Source of the DNA: Anoxybacillus tepidamans PS2
Lineage (GTDB): Bacteria; Bacillota; Bacilli; Bacillales; Anoxybacillaceae
Direction of reading: 5' to 3'
DNA: 64,000 bases
Assembly: GCF_000620165.1 (NCBI RefSeq)
Contig: NZ_JHVN01000005.1
Location: forward strand, 124,001 to 188,000
This document shows positions 1 to 10,321 of this stretch, piece after piece. The first letter of the stretch is position 1. Each line of letters begins with the position of its first letter. Made by a program: the position numbers and the translations under genes. Below the pieces are notes generated by a model. That model saw nothing but the letters and a program-made list of their open reading frames with translations, searched no databases and was not told the DNA's origin.

Positions 1-671
1 CAAAAACAATACTCGTCAGCCTCTGTTTGAAAATCAAACGTCGTTTTATGTGTATTATCAAAAAACAGACCGTGGGCGTATCCGTTTCTTACCGTCATAA
101 AATACGGATGCGACTGGTAGAGCGGATCAGTTTCTGGGTTGTGCGGCGCATACACATCCGTATTCCACATCGTCAGCCTTTCGCCGCGCTTATCAAGAAA
201 ACCCGTTTTTTCGCCCAATCCATAAAAATGATCGGCTTTATCCATTGTTTTGTAACAGTAAACATGCCCTTCATACGTAAAGGCCATGCCCCTTTTTTCT
301 TCAGCCATCAGCAAACGTTCCGTACGGTCGTAAACGAAGACGCGCAATGGACGTTTTCGCAACATGACTAGCAATTTTTCTGTGGCAAGTGTAACCGCTT
401 CATCCGTCTCCTTAATCTCGACGTTCACTGTGTGCGGCTGTTTAATAATCGCCGGGCTTGTCCGCAAGCTCGTTTCCCCAAAAGGATTGAACGCGATGCG
501 CACAATATCTTCATCATAAAAGCAGACTTTAACGACACCCCTATCGCATTGAAACGAAGCAACGTTCCGCTCATATAAAAAGGAAGACAGATTGCCAATG
601 TCGATTAAGCGGTTTTTACTCTTTTCGCCGTCGCGATCAGGTAAAATGGCAAAGCTTGTGTCTTCAAGCAC
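1..671 (-). CDS. GH31 alpha-glucosidase, N-terminal part (cut by window edge)
   Basis: Reading the minus strand from a GTG at 671 gives 223 codons that run off the left edge. The start is supported by GGAGG at 680-684, eight bases upstream. The visible part is the N-terminal beta-sandwich of family GH31: it contains HFYGLGEKTG, followed by the LTMWNTD and SHPYFM stretches typical of this family just before the catalytic barrel. The barrel and its catalytic aspartates lie outside the window. The enzyme should release glucose from short maltodextrins in the cytoplasm, since no signal peptide is seen. It lies 12 bases after the amylase stop and is the last visible gene of the maltodextrin operon. 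Family call firm; exact substrate inferred from context. Confidence 0.85.
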   Translation of the reverse strand, partial: MLEDTSFAILPDRDGEKSKNRLIDIGNLSSFLYERNVASFQCDRGVVKVCFYDEDIVRIAFNPFGETSLRTSPAIIKQPHTVNVEIKETDEAVTLATEKLLVMLRKRPLRVFVYDRTERLLMAEEKRGMAFTYEGHVYCYKTMDKADHFYGLGEKTGFLDKRGERLTMWNTDVYAPHNPETDPLYQSHPYFMTVRNGYAHGLFFDNTHKTTFDFQTEADEYCF

Positions 672-683
672 TTCCTCCACCTC

Positions 684-2216
684 CTAAGCAGCGCGCTTTG
701 ATCGTTTTTTGAGATAATATAAAAACAGGCCAAATAGTACATAAACCGCAACGAGCGCGGCGATAAACGGCACGTTTAATCCTGTCTTTTTCGCCAGCAC
801 GTAAACTTCCGCCGTTTCCCTGTTGGAAATAATATCGTATCCATTTTTATCGCTTCGCACCAAATCGCCCGCCAATAATCCCCGCAGCTCTTTTCCCGGC
901 GCAAGCTGGTCGTTTGTCAAATGGACTTTTTGCGTCTTTGTAGTATTGTTGATGGCAATAACCGCTGTTTCTTTTTTATACGTTCGCTTAAAGACCGCCA
1001 TCCCGTTTTTCTCATACAAAAGCGTAAAGTCGCCGCGCCGTAATGAAGGCAATTGCTGGCGCAGTTCTCCGATTTTCGTAATGTAATCAATAATTTCTTT
1101 ATCTGTTCGGAAATCCATGAGCCGGCGATTATCGGGATCGTTTCCTCCATTTAATGCGATTTCGGTGCCGTAGTACATAATTGGAATGCCTGGTGCTGTA
1201 AATAAATACGTTAATCCAAGCTTAATTCTTGTAATCGGGTTTTGCTTATGGTCTAAAGCCAGTTTCGTAAACCGAACCGTATCGTGATTGTCAAGAAACG
1301 TTCCAAGTAAATATGGCCGATCATAAAAAGCCACATTTCGTTTCCACACGTTGTAAAGCGGTTCAAGCGATTGATCAGCGCTGCTTAAAGTTGCCGATGC
1401 TTCTTTATAAAAAGGAAAATCAATAAATCCGTCGATTCCGTATTTTCCGTAGTCAGCAATGTAGCGAGGGTCGTCGCTCCACACTTCCCCAAGCAAGAAA
1501 AAGTCTTTTTTAACCGATTTTACTTCGCGTGAAAACTCTTGCCAGAATGATTTAGGCACGTGCTTCATTGCATCGAGCCGGTAGCCGTCGATATCCGTTT
1601 CTTTAATCCACCATTTTGCCGCATCAATTAAATAGCGCTTGACTTCCGGGTTTTCTTGCGCTAAATCAGGCAAGCCATACAACCACCCATTTTCCACCTC
1701 TTTTGGATCGGCCCAGTTGACGATGTCTTTTTTCTCATGAAACCAACCTTTTTTCGTCGGGTCATTTACCCACGGATGATGCGGGCCCACATGATTGGCA
1801 ACAAAGTCTAAAATCACTTTCATACCGCGTTTATGCGCTTCTTTTACTAGCGTTTTTAAATCAGCCAGCGTGCCGAAATGCGGGTCGACTTGATAAAAAT
1901 CGGACACCCAATAACCATGATAGCCACCTGGTTCATTTTTAAAAATCGGGGTCAGCCAAATAGCTGTAAATCCCATTTCTTTAATGTAATCAAGCTTGGC
2001 AGTCACCCCTTTTAAGTCGCCGCCGAAATAACCGCGCGGATTATTAATATTGACGTCTTGATCGTTTGTCGGATCCATATTATTAAACCGGTCGACCATA
2101 ATAAAATAAATCGATTCATCTTGCCACGTCCGCTTTCCTCCTGATTCCGCCCGCGCCGGAACAGCCGCCGCAAGCAAGAAGAAGACAGCAAGAAAAGAAG
2201 CAAGTATTCGTTTCAT
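684..2216 (-). CDS. secreted, membrane-anchored GH13 alpha-amylase
   Basis: An extracellular alpha-amylase of about 510 aa. The N-terminus is a signal peptide (KRILASFLAVFFLLAAAVPARA). The C-terminal 30 residues form one transmembrane helix followed by a basic tail KKRSKRAA, so the enzyme is probably tethered to the outer membrane face. Catalytic residues in the GH13 motifs are D215 (GYRLDAMKH), E244 (LLGEVW) and D312 (FLDNHD). The LPDL motif and the WW pair before the nucleophile motif match the short Anoxybacillus/Geobacillus amylases placed in subfamily GH13_45; that subfamily assignment is from memory. I chose ATG 2216 because AGGGAG lies eight bases upstream; an in-frame GTG at 2225 is possible but has a poor site. 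It lies downstream of mdxG and supplies maltodextrins to the importer. Confidence 0.9.
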   Translation of the reverse strand: MKRILASFLAVFFLLAAAVPARAESGGKRTWQDESIYFIMVDRFNNMDPTNDQDVNINNPRGYFGGDLKGVTAKLDYIKEMGFTAIWLTPIFKNEPGGYHGYWVSDFYQVDPHFGTLADLKTLVKEAHKRGMKVILDFVANHVGPHHPWVNDPTKKGWFHEKKDIVNWADPKEVENGWLYGLPDLAQENPEVKRYLIDAAKWWIKETDIDGYRLDAMKHVPKSFWQEFSREVKSVKKDFFLLGEVWSDDPRYIADYGKYGIDGFIDFPFYKEASATLSSADQSLEPLYNVWKRNVAFYDRPYLLGTFLDNHDTVRFTKLALDHKQNPITRIKLGLTYLFTAPGIPIMYYGTEIALNGGNDPDNRRLMDFRTDKEIIDYITKIGELRQQLPSLRRGDFTLLYEKNGMAVFKRTYKKETAVIAINNTTKTQKVHLTNDQLAPGKELRGLLAGDLVRSDKNGYDIISNRETAEVYVLAKKTGLNVPFIAALVAVYVLFGLFLYYLKKRSKRAA

Positions 2217-2275
2217 CCTTCCCACTCCCTATTCATTCCAAGTCTACTGTTTTAATATAGCTTGAAATAATGTGA

Positions 2276-2304
2276 AAGGAAAGAACTTGAACAGTTCTTT
2301 CCTT
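2276..2304 (-). terminator. intercistronic hairpin between mdxG and the amylase gene
   Basis: A perfect 12-bp stem around a five-base loop (GGAAAGAACT core) lies just after the mdxG stop. On the minus strand only a short T-rich run follows (TCACATTATTTC), so it may act as a weak terminator or RNA stabiliser that sets different levels for transporter and amylase. Confidence 0.55.
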
Positions 2305-2312
2305 CCTTTTTC

Positions 2313-3155
2313 TTATCCTTTCGTTCCGCCCGCCGTCAGTCCGGATACAAAATATTTTTGGAATGAAAGGAAGAGGATGGCGATCGGCACAGCGATCAAG
2401 ACAGAGCCGGCAGCGAACGTAGTGAACTCGCTGCCAAATTGTTTCGCAACCAAATCGTATAAACCGACAGCAAGCGTATATTTTTCTTTGCTGCGCAATA
2501 AGACGCTCGCCAAGATAAAGTCCGCAAACGGCCCGGTAAACGCAAAAAGCGCGATCACTGCAATAATCGGTTTGGCAAGCGGCATGATGATTTGTAAGAA
2601 AATGCGCAAATGCCCGGCCCCGTCAATCCTCGCTGACTCATCCAGCTCTTTCGGAATCGTATCTAAGTACCCTTTCATCAGCCACGTATTCATCGGAATA
2701 AAACCGCCGACATAGACGAGAATGAGCCCTAAGTGAGTGTCAATTAACTTCGTCAGCAAACCGAGAACATAAATCGCAATCAACGCGGCAAAGTTCGGGA
2801 TCATTTGCAAAATCAAAAAAGTCATCAATCCATTTTTTCGACCGATAAAGCGGTAGCGAGAGAACGAATACGCTGTCAAACTAACGAGAATGACAGAAAA
2901 AATCATCGTTAATGTAGATATTTTCAAAGAATTCCAATACCAAAGCAAATAATCGCTTTTCGATGTGTCAAACAGTTCCTTATAATGAGCAAAAGTGGCA
3001 TGATCCGGAATCATTTTCGAGCCTGACAAGCTTTGGCCCGGATTCAAGGAAGAGCCGATAACCCAAAGAAGCGGATAGACAATGACGATCGTCATGGCCA
3101 ATATGACTAAATACGACAACGTCAAACGAATGATTTTTTGTCTTTTCATGTTCAT
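2313..3155 (-). CDS. mdxG: maltodextrin ABC transporter permease MdxG/MalG
   Basis: Inner-membrane permease of 280 aa, the usual length of MalG-type proteins, with six predicted membrane helices. The ABC-importer EAA loop is visible at about residues 178-195 (ELDESARIDGAGHLRIF), where the ATPase docks. It pairs with the MdxF permease immediately upstream: one base separates the mdxF stop at 3157 from the ATG at 3155, which suggests translational coupling. A second ATG at 3149 is also possible. No ATP-binding subunit is encoded nearby, so the energising subunit is inferred to be a shared MsmX-type ATPase. Substrate assignment rests on the flanking amylase, glucosidase and neopullulanase genes. 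Confidence 0.9.
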   Translation of the reverse strand: MNMKRQKIIRLTLSYLVILAMTIVIVYPLLWVIGSSLNPGQSLSGSKMIPDHATFAHYKELFDTSKSDYLLWYWNSLKISTLTMIFSVILVSLTAYSFSRYRFIGRKNGLMTFLILQMIPNFAALIAIYVLGLLTKLIDTHLGLILVYVGGFIPMNTWLMKGYLDTIPKELDESARIDGAGHLRIFLQIIMPLAKPIIAVIALFAFTGPFADFILASVLLRSKEKYTLAVGLYDLVAKQFGSEFTTFAAGSVLIAVPIAILFLSFQKYFVSGLTAGGTKG

Positions 3156-3156
3156 A

Positions 3157-4440
3157 TTACATCATATCCTCTTCTTTAAACGATTTTGTTCTTCTAAACT
3201 GCCATAGCGCAACCGAAACAACGACAAGCGATAAAAGCAAGGTGACCGCCGCCGCTTTGGAATATTGCGCAGACGTCATCGTTAAGCGGTAGATCCATGA
3301 AATCAAAATATCGGTTGCCCCTGCATTTTGTCCAGATACGGCAGGTCCGCCGCCGTTAAACAAATAAATAATATTAAAGTTATTAAAATTAAACGTATAT
3401 TGTGTAATTAAAATGGGTGCAACAGCATATAACACGAGCGGCAACGTAATTTTCGTAAACTTTTGCCATGCGGTAGCCCCATCGACTGTGGCCGCTTCAT
3501 ACAATTCATCCGGAATGGCCTGCAGCACCCCTGTTGTCATCGCAAAAATGAACGGGAACCCAAGCCATGTTTGAATGAGAATAAGCGCGACCTTCGTCCA
3601 AAACGGGTCGGTCATCCAATCGATTGCAGGAAGCCCCAATGCCGCTAAAATCGTCTTATTGATTACCCCGAATGATTCGTTAAACATTCCGGAGAATACG
3701 AGAATCGTCACAAACGCTGGAACGGCCCATGGCAAAATGAAAATCGTCCGGATCATCGCTTTTCCCTTTAAATCTTTTTGATTCACAATAATCGCCAGAA
3801 AAATGCCGAGGGCAATTTGCAGCGTGGTCGCCCCAAACGTCCATACGATCGTCCATGCTAAAACGTTAATAAACGTTTTTCGCCAAAGATCAAGCTTTAC
3901 CAAATCGATAAAGTTTTGCAAGCCGACCCAATCTACTAGTCTTGCCGGAGGCGTATGGTATAAATCGTAGTTTGTGAACGCAAGCAGCACGACAAAAATA
4001 ATTGGAAAAACGACGACAAAGACAAGCAAAATAAAACCGGGGGAAATCATTAAATATGGAAACCCGCTGTCAACAAGCGTGTGGTATTGCTCGCGCAAAG
4101 AGCTGACTTTCAATCCTAGGTCGCGCTTTTGCCCGTTTTTATAGGCATCGCACAAATTAAAAGCATAGAAGCCGAGGCCAAATAAAAGCACAATGACAGC
4201 TAAAATGCCTTCCACAAGCAAAAAAATCGAATGATCGCGCGGCACTATTTCTCCAAGCGTCACTAATCCCCACAGCCCCATGTTAAGCAAATCGCCAAAT
4301 ACGATATAAAAAGAGGCAGCTAAAATTAAAAAGAAAGTCCCTTTAACGTACTGGCGATTATACAACTGTCCGAGCCCCGGCACAACCGACAAGCCGAGGG
4401 CGATTTTCCGGTGGCTCGATTGATAGATGGTTGATTCCAT
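3157..4440 (-). CDS. mdxF: maltodextrin ABC transporter permease MdxF/MalF
   Basis: A 427-aa permease with the MalF-type EAA motif (DELYEAATVDGATAWQKF). It has an N-terminal extension of about 130 residues, beginning with a GLGQLYNRQYVKG segment and two or three extra membrane helices, as in the Bacillus MdxF proteins. The start at ATG 4440 is chosen because AGGAGG lies at 4448-4453, seven bases upstream; a longer frame upstream has no good site. It forms the membrane channel with MdxG and receives maltodextrins from the MdxE lipoprotein. Two stem-loops separate it from mdxE, which probably makes the permease less abundant than the binding protein. Confidence 0.9.
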   Translation of the reverse strand: MESTIYQSSHRKIALGLSVVPGLGQLYNRQYVKGTFFLILAASFYIVFGDLLNMGLWGLVTLGEIVPRDHSIFLLVEGILAVIVLLFGLGFYAFNLCDAYKNGQKRDLGLKVSSLREQYHTLVDSGFPYLMISPGFILLVFVVVFPIIFVVLLAFTNYDLYHTPPARLVDWVGLQNFIDLVKLDLWRKTFINVLAWTIVWTFGATTLQIALGIFLAIIVNQKDLKGKAMIRTIFILPWAVPAFVTILVFSGMFNESFGVINKTILAALGLPAIDWMTDPFWTKVALILIQTWLGFPFIFAMTTGVLQAIPDELYEAATVDGATAWQKFTKITLPLVLYAVAPILITQYTFNFNNFNIIYLFNGGGPAVSGQNAGATDILISWIYRLTMTSAQYSKAAAVTLLLSLVVVSVALWQFRRTKSFKEEDMM

Positions 4441-4552
4441 ATAACAGCCTCCTTTCCGAAACATCGCGGGGACGATGGACAAATGAATTCGATTGTTTCA
4501 TTTTTTAATAATTAATTGAACAGTGCAATCCTATAGCTAACTAAAAATCTCA

Positions 4553-4595
4553 CTTTCTAGCAATACTTGCTTGATCGTAGCCAATCGCTAGAAAG
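4553..4595 (-). other. stem-loop in the mdxE-mdxF intergenic region
   Basis: The 9-bp arms CTTTCTAGC (4553-4561) and GCTAGAAAG (4587-4595) are perfect inverted repeats around a 25-base loop. Together with the adjacent 4599-4629 hairpin they fill the space between the binding-protein and permease genes. A role in mRNA protection or attenuation is inferred. Confidence 0.45.
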
Positions 4596-4598
4596 TTT

Positions 4599-4629
4599 GG
4601 GCAGTACCTCCGCACAGGAGATACCGCCC
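4599..4629 (-). terminator. GC-rich hairpin after mdxE, likely partial terminator or mRNA stabiliser
   Basis: Arms of 13 bases (4599-4611 and 4617-4629) pair with two mismatches around the loop GCACA, five bases after the mdxE stop. No long T tract follows on the minus strand, so full termination is doubtful. Binding-protein genes of ABC operons are often followed by such structures. Confidence 0.5.
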
Positions 4630-4634
4630 GATGA

Positions 4635-5924
4635 TTACTTGCCTGAATGATTCGTTTCAATGTTCGTTTGAATCGTTTTCACCGCGTCATCTAACGCTTT
4701 CTTCGGCTCAGCCTTCTGATTCGCTACTAATTGCAGCGCTGTCGCCATTGGGCCCCACACTTCCGACATTTCTGGAATATTCGGCATTGGAATCGCATAT
4801 TGCGACTGGATCGCTACCGCTTTTGCCCCTTCGTCATTAGCGATCAGTGGGTCATTAATGAGAGATTTCACCGGCGGAATCTCTCTTGTCAACTCGAAGC
4901 GTTTTTTCGCGTTTTCCGCGTTTGTTAAAAATTCAATTAATTTTGTCGCCCATTCCGGATTTTTCGAGAACGCGGATACGTGCCATCCTTTCACACCCAT
5001 AAACGTTTTCACATGCTCACCGTTCGGCAATGTTGGCATCGGCGCAACCCCGATATCAATGCCCGCATCGCGCATGCCTTGGAACGCCCATGGACCGTTC
5101 ATAACAGCCGCCACTTTCCCTTCATTAAACAGCCCATCCATTGTGGAACCGCCGTTTTCGCCGATAATGCCTTTCGGGAATAATTCTTTATACCATTTTT
5201 GAATATATTCAGCGCCTGTTACCGCCCCGTCATTATTCAAGCCAAGATCTTTCGGATCCAATGTGCCGTTGTTGTCTTTAAAGACGTAGCCGCCCATACC
5301 GGCAATAATGCCATGAGCAAAGTAGAAATTGTCCCAAAGAGCCAAAAAGCCGTATTTGCCTCCTTTTGTAAAATTTTTCGCGAATTGATATAACTCATCC
5401 ATGGTGGCCGGCGCTTTATCCATTAGTTTTTTATTATAGATAAATACCGGCGTCTCCACCGCTTTCGGCAATCCATATAGTTTTCCTTTGTATGTCTCCG
5501 CTTTAATGGAAGACTCCGTAAACGTATCTAGCACTGATTGATCCACTTTGATCTCGCGGATCAATCCTTCGGTTGCAAGCTGGCCAATTTGATCATGCGG
5601 AACGGTAATAACATCCGGCCCCGTGCCCGCTGGACCGTCGAGACGAAGCTGTTCGCGCTGCTTTGTCGCCATCTCTACTTCTTTGTACTCGACTTTAATA
5701 CCGTATTTTTGTTCAAACGCTTTAATCGCTGGTTCGAGTGCGACACCGCGCTTTACATCTTCCCAGACGACAAGCTTATCCGGCTTTGGAGGCATACCGT
5801 TCTCTGCAGTTTCCGTTTGTTTGCTGCCTCCGCTTGTATTCGTTGCCTCCTTATCCGGTCCACAACCTGCCAACACCCCCGTTGTTAAAGCAAGCGACGA
5901 GAAAATAGATACAACTTTCTTCAT
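4635..5924 (-). CDS. mdxE: maltodextrin-binding lipoprotein MdxE/MalE
   Basis: A 429-aa solute-binding protein of the maltose/maltodextrin class. The signal peptide ends in the lipobox LAGC with Cys21 as the lipid-attachment residue, followed by a polar Gly/Ser/Thr linker. The mature part starts with the KLVVWEDVKRG strand usual for MalE proteins. Start ATG 5924 has AGGAGGGG nearby. It is the first gene of the minus-strand operon mdxE-mdxF-mdxG-amylase-GH31. Transcription probably starts near 6005 from a strong promoter, directly upstream of a large palindrome. It should capture maltodextrins at the outer face of the membrane. Confidence 0.92.
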   Translation of the reverse strand: MKKVVSIFSSLALTTGVLAGCGPDKEATNTSGGSKQTETAENGMPPKPDKLVVWEDVKRGVALEPAIKAFEQKYGIKVEYKEVEMATKQREQLRLDGPAGTGPDVITVPHDQIGQLATEGLIREIKVDQSVLDTFTESSIKAETYKGKLYGLPKAVETPVFIYNKKLMDKAPATMDELYQFAKNFTKGGKYGFLALWDNFYFAHGIIAGMGGYVFKDNNGTLDPKDLGLNNDGAVTGAEYIQKWYKELFPKGIIGENGGSTMDGLFNEGKVAAVMNGPWAFQGMRDAGIDIGVAPMPTLPNGEHVKTFMGVKGWHVSAFSKNPEWATKLIEFLTNAENAKKRFELTREIPPVKSLINDPLIANDEGAKAVAIQSQYAIPMPNIPEMSEVWGPMATALQLVANQKAEPKKALDDAVKTIQTNIETNHSGK

Positions 5925-5956
5925 GATCGACCCCTCCTAATTTACCAGTCTTAAAA

Positions 5957-5996
5957 TACAACCGCTTTCACAACACAGTTTGTGAAAACGGTTGCA
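5957..5996. promoter_or_regulatory. double cre-like palindrome downstream of the mdxE promoter
   Basis: Arms CAACCGCTTTCACAA (5959-5973) and TTGTGAAAACGGTTG are inverted repeats with one mismatch. Each arm resembles a catabolite-responsive element: TGAAAACGGTTGCA at 5983-5996 fits the TGNAANCGNWNNCA pattern, and the other arm, read on the minus strand at 5957-5970, fits except for one end base. The site begins about 10 bases after the predicted mdxE transcription start, a position where CcpA or a LacI-type MalR would block elongation. Confidence 0.65.
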
Positions 5997-6011
5997 CAAA
6001 TCTTATTTTTA

Positions 6012-6039
6012 ATTATACAACCATTTGACATTTTGGCAA
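6012..6039 (-). promoter_or_regulatory. sigma-A promoter of the mdxE operon
   Basis: On the minus strand, TTGCCA (6034-6039), a 16-base spacer and a perfect TATAAT (6012-6017). It lies about 90 bases upstream of the mdxE ATG, with the cre-like palindrome in the leader. Confidence 0.65.
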
Positions 6040-6073
6040 CTATTTTTTTATGATTAACCCGCTATTATGCTTG

Positions 6074-7923
<1,850 letters not shown>

Positions 7924-7924
7924 C

Positions 7925-7954
7925 AAAAAGCGCGGGCTCGTTCCCTCGCTTTTT
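7925..7954. terminator. bidirectional terminator between nplT and the AraC-family gene
   Basis: AAAAAGCG and CGCTTTTT arms with an inner GGG/CCC pairing form a stem flanked by A and T runs on both sides. The stop codon of the convergent AraC-family gene is at its right edge. Confidence 0.75.
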
Positions 7955-8814
7955 TACGTGCGCTGAACTGTACGGCGATACTCAGTTGGCGTTACTCCCT
8001 CTACTTTTTTAAAAAGCCGGGTAAAATACGCTCCATCTTCAATCCCTACTCTTTTGGCAATCGCCTCAATCGTTTCATTCGTTTCCGTCAACCATTTTTT
8101 CGCCTTTGACAACCGATAATAGTGCAAATATTGCGTGACGCTCATCCCGAGCGTTTTTTGCATGCAGCGCGTAATATAGTCCGGGTGAAAGCGCAGCGAT
8201 TGAGCCAGCAGCTTCATGTCGAACGGCTCTTGATAATGCTTATGAATATATTGAATCGCTTCCGCGCATACTTTTTCAGATGCACTCGGAATGCGTAGCG
8301 CTTGTTTTTGCAGCTGCAATAGAAACTCCGTGAAGTATATTTGCTGTTTCAGTGGGCTATCAGGAGCGCCGTCTTCATTAAGGTCAACGATTTGTTGAAG
8401 CAATTGTTCCATTCTTTCCTTTTGTTGCGGTTTTCCGTATTGCGGCAAATGAAACATATATTGCGCCGCCTCCACATATGTTGCTTCCCGTTCAATGATA
8501 TCATGCCAGCTAAGATCCTCTTTTTCTATCACTTCATAATGGTTCTCCATCGCAAAATGAAGCCAAATAAATTGTGTATCCTCGCGGCATTCTTGGTAGC
8601 CATAATGCTCTCGTCCGGGAATAAGAATGATATATTCCCCCTCGCCTACGGAAAAACGGGATTCTGCTTCAGCCATAAACAAGCACCCTTGCTTGACATA
8701 CAGCAAATCAAAGACGGAAAACGTGCGGCGAAAATGCTTTTTTCCTTTCGAAAAAACCGCCTCTCCCCCCTTAATAAATGTCGGAAAAGGCGGCCAGCGA
8801 AACGTAATATGCAT
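7954..8814 (-). CDS. AraC-family transcriptional regulator
   Basis: A 286-aa protein with an N-terminal cupin-like sensor half (LLYVKQGCLFMAEAE, then GEGEYIILIPG and a HYGYQE segment) and a C-terminal AraC DNA-binding half of two helix-turn-helix units (about residues 185-283; LLAQSLRFHPDYITR, then AIAKRVGIEDGAYFTRLFKK). This layout fits a sugar-sensing activator. The start at ATG 8814 has GGGGAG upstream. It is convergent with nplT and divergent from a MATE exporter. Three copies of GTCGGAAA lie at 8780-8920, in and beside its 5' end, and are candidate binding sites. Its ligand is unknown; control of the exporter, or of sugar genes, is inference. Confidence 0.85.
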   Translation of the reverse strand: MHITFRWPPFPTFIKGGEAVFSKGKKHFRRTFSVFDLLYVKQGCLFMAEAESRFSVGEGEYIILIPGREHYGYQECREDTQFIWLHFAMENHYEVIEKEDLSWHDIIEREATYVEAAQYMFHLPQYGKPQQKERMEQLLQQIVDLNEDGAPDSPLKQQIYFTEFLLQLQKQALRIPSASEKVCAEAIQYIHKHYQEPFDMKLLAQSLRFHPDYITRCMQKTLGMSVTQYLHYYRLSKAKKWLTETNETIEAIAKRVGIEDGAYFTRLFKKVEGVTPTEYRRTVQRT

Positions 8815-8928
8815 CTTTCTCTCCCCTTTTCTAAGTCGGAAATGTACAAATAGAATCGTGTTATTCCCTTTTTAACCTTTAATGAAATCGATACACTGAA
8901 TATAGTTTTTACGTCGGAAAATGTAAAG
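8780..8928. repeat. three direct GTCGGAAA repeats at the AraC/MATE divergent region
   Basis: GTCGGAAA occurs in the same orientation at 8780-8787, 8835-8842 and 8913-8920. The last two share a longer match: GTCGGAAATGTA and GTCGGAAAATGTA. Direct repeats are the usual form of AraC-family sites. The last copy is about 20 bases before the MATE start codon. Confidence 0.5.
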
Positions 8929-8939
8929 GAGTTGTCTTG

Positions 8940-10289
8940 ATGGCAGGGGAAAAAAAGTTTACTTTATTCGCACTCACATGGCCCATCTTTATCGAAACGC
9001 TCTTGTACATGTTAATGGGAAATGCCGATACGTTGATGCTGAGCCACTATTCCGATGATTCGGTTGCCGCAGTCGGCGTCGCGAACCAGATCGTATTTCT
9101 CGTCATTGTCATGTTTGATTTTGTTGCGATGGGAACAGCCATTTTAGTCTCCCAGTACGTCGGAGCACACGATGAAAAAAGTGCCATAGAGGTAGCGTTC
9201 ACTTCTATTAGCTCTAATTTTTTATTTGGCCTTCTCCTGAGCGTTGGACTGCTGCTGTTTGGCAAACCGTTGTTGCAAGCGATGGATCTGCCAGCTGAGC
9301 TCATGAACGAGGCATACTCCTACTTAGGAATTGTCGGGGGGTTTTTATTTGTTCAAGCGTTGATTATGACCGCCGGAGCCATTTTAAAAAGCTACGGATA
9401 TACCCGTGATACGATGTACATTACGATTGGCATGAACATCCTCCATGTAATCGGAAATTATTTCTTTATTTTTGGTCCGTTCGGAATTCCCGTATTAGGA
9501 GTTAAAGGGGTAGCGATATCGACAACGATCAGCCGATGTATTGCCCTCATTGTCATTTTCGTTGTTTTAGTGAAGCGGACCTGCCTGCCGCTGTCATTGC
9601 CACGCCTTTTTTATTTGCCAATGCGCCATGTGCGCAATTTGCTGAAAATCGGCATTCCTTCGGCCGGAGAACATTTAGCGTATAATACGGCACAAATGCT
9701 CATTACGTATTTTATTACTTGGATGGGAACGGAGGCACTGACGGCGAAAATCTACACCCAAAATGTTATGATGTTCGTGTTTCTTTTTGGCATTGCAGTC
9801 GGGCAGGGAACGCAAATTCTTGTCGGCCACTTTGTTGGCTCACAGCAATATCAGGCCGCATACGAACGGTGTTTAAAAAGCTTGCGCAGCGCTATTGTCA
9901 TTTCTATTATCATGGCTGCGATTTGCTATGTATTGGCCGATCCGCTTCTCGCGATTTTTACAAAAAACAGCGAGATTATCGAAACAGCAAAAACGCTATT
10001 GCTTTTAACCATTGTGCTTGAACCGGGCCGCTCGTTCAATTTAGTCATTATCAGTTCCCTGCGGGCAGCCGGCGATGTAAAATTTCCAGTCTATATGGGG
10101 ATTTTATCGATGTGGGGCGTGAGCGTAACCATTTCATATATTCTCGGAATCTATTTCGGGTTTGGGCTTGTAGGCATCTGGATTTCCTTTATCGCCGATG
10201 AGTGGCTGCGCGGTCTTCTCATGTTATGGCGCTGGCGCTCGAAAGTATGGCAAAAGAAATCATTTATTCAACAAGTCGAAACAGCATAA
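8940..10289 (+). CDS. MATE-family multidrug/solute exporter
   Basis: A 449-aa integral membrane protein with about 12 hydrophobic helices arranged as two related halves, the MATE architecture. The N-terminal half carries WPIFIETLLYMLMGNADTLM and VGVANQ, and the second half FGIAVGQGTQILVGH. Such proteins export cationic compounds or metabolites in exchange for sodium ions or protons. Start ATG 8940 has AAAGGAG eight bases upstream; the preceding in-frame TTG is less likely. It is transcribed divergently from an AraC-family regulator and ends in a strong hairpin shared with asnO. Substrate unknown. Confidence 0.88.
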   Translation: MAGEKKFTLFALTWPIFIETLLYMLMGNADTLMLSHYSDDSVAAVGVANQIVFLVIVMFDFVAMGTAILVSQYVGAHDEKSAIEVAFTSISSNFLFGLLLSVGLLLFGKPLLQAMDLPAELMNEAYSYLGIVGGFLFVQALIMTAGAILKSYGYTRDTMYITIGMNILHVIGNYFFIFGPFGIPVLGVKGVAISTTISRCIALIVIFVVLVKRTCLPLSLPRLFYLPMRHVRNLLKIGIPSAGEHLAYNTAQMLITYFITWMGTEALTAKIYTQNVMMFVFLFGIAVGQGTQILVGHFVGSQQYQAAYERCLKSLRSAIVISIIMAAICYVLADPLLAIFTKNSEIIETAKTLLLLTIVLEPGRSFNLVIISSLRAAGDVKFPVYMGILSMWGVSVTISYILGIYFGFGLVGIWISFIADEWLRGLLMLWRWRSKVWQKKSFIQQVETA

Positions 10290-10290
10290 A

Positions 10291-10321
10291 AAGGAGAAGC
10301 TTACAGATAGAGCTTCTCCTT
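10291..10321. terminator. terminator between the MATE gene and asnO
   Basis: An 11-bp perfect stem (AAGGAGAAGCT with its complement) around a nine-base loop, followed by TTATTC. It touches the asnO stop codon on the opposite strand, so it may serve both convergent genes. Confidence 0.75.

Noticed and set aside
27-371. Plus-strand ORF at the left edge
   Set aside because: Antisense to the GH31 coding sequence, whose minus-strand frame is clear.
8884-8897. cre-like sequence TGAAATCGATACAC before the MATE gene
   Set aside because: The right half lacks the CA end and symmetry, so it does not meet the consensus.
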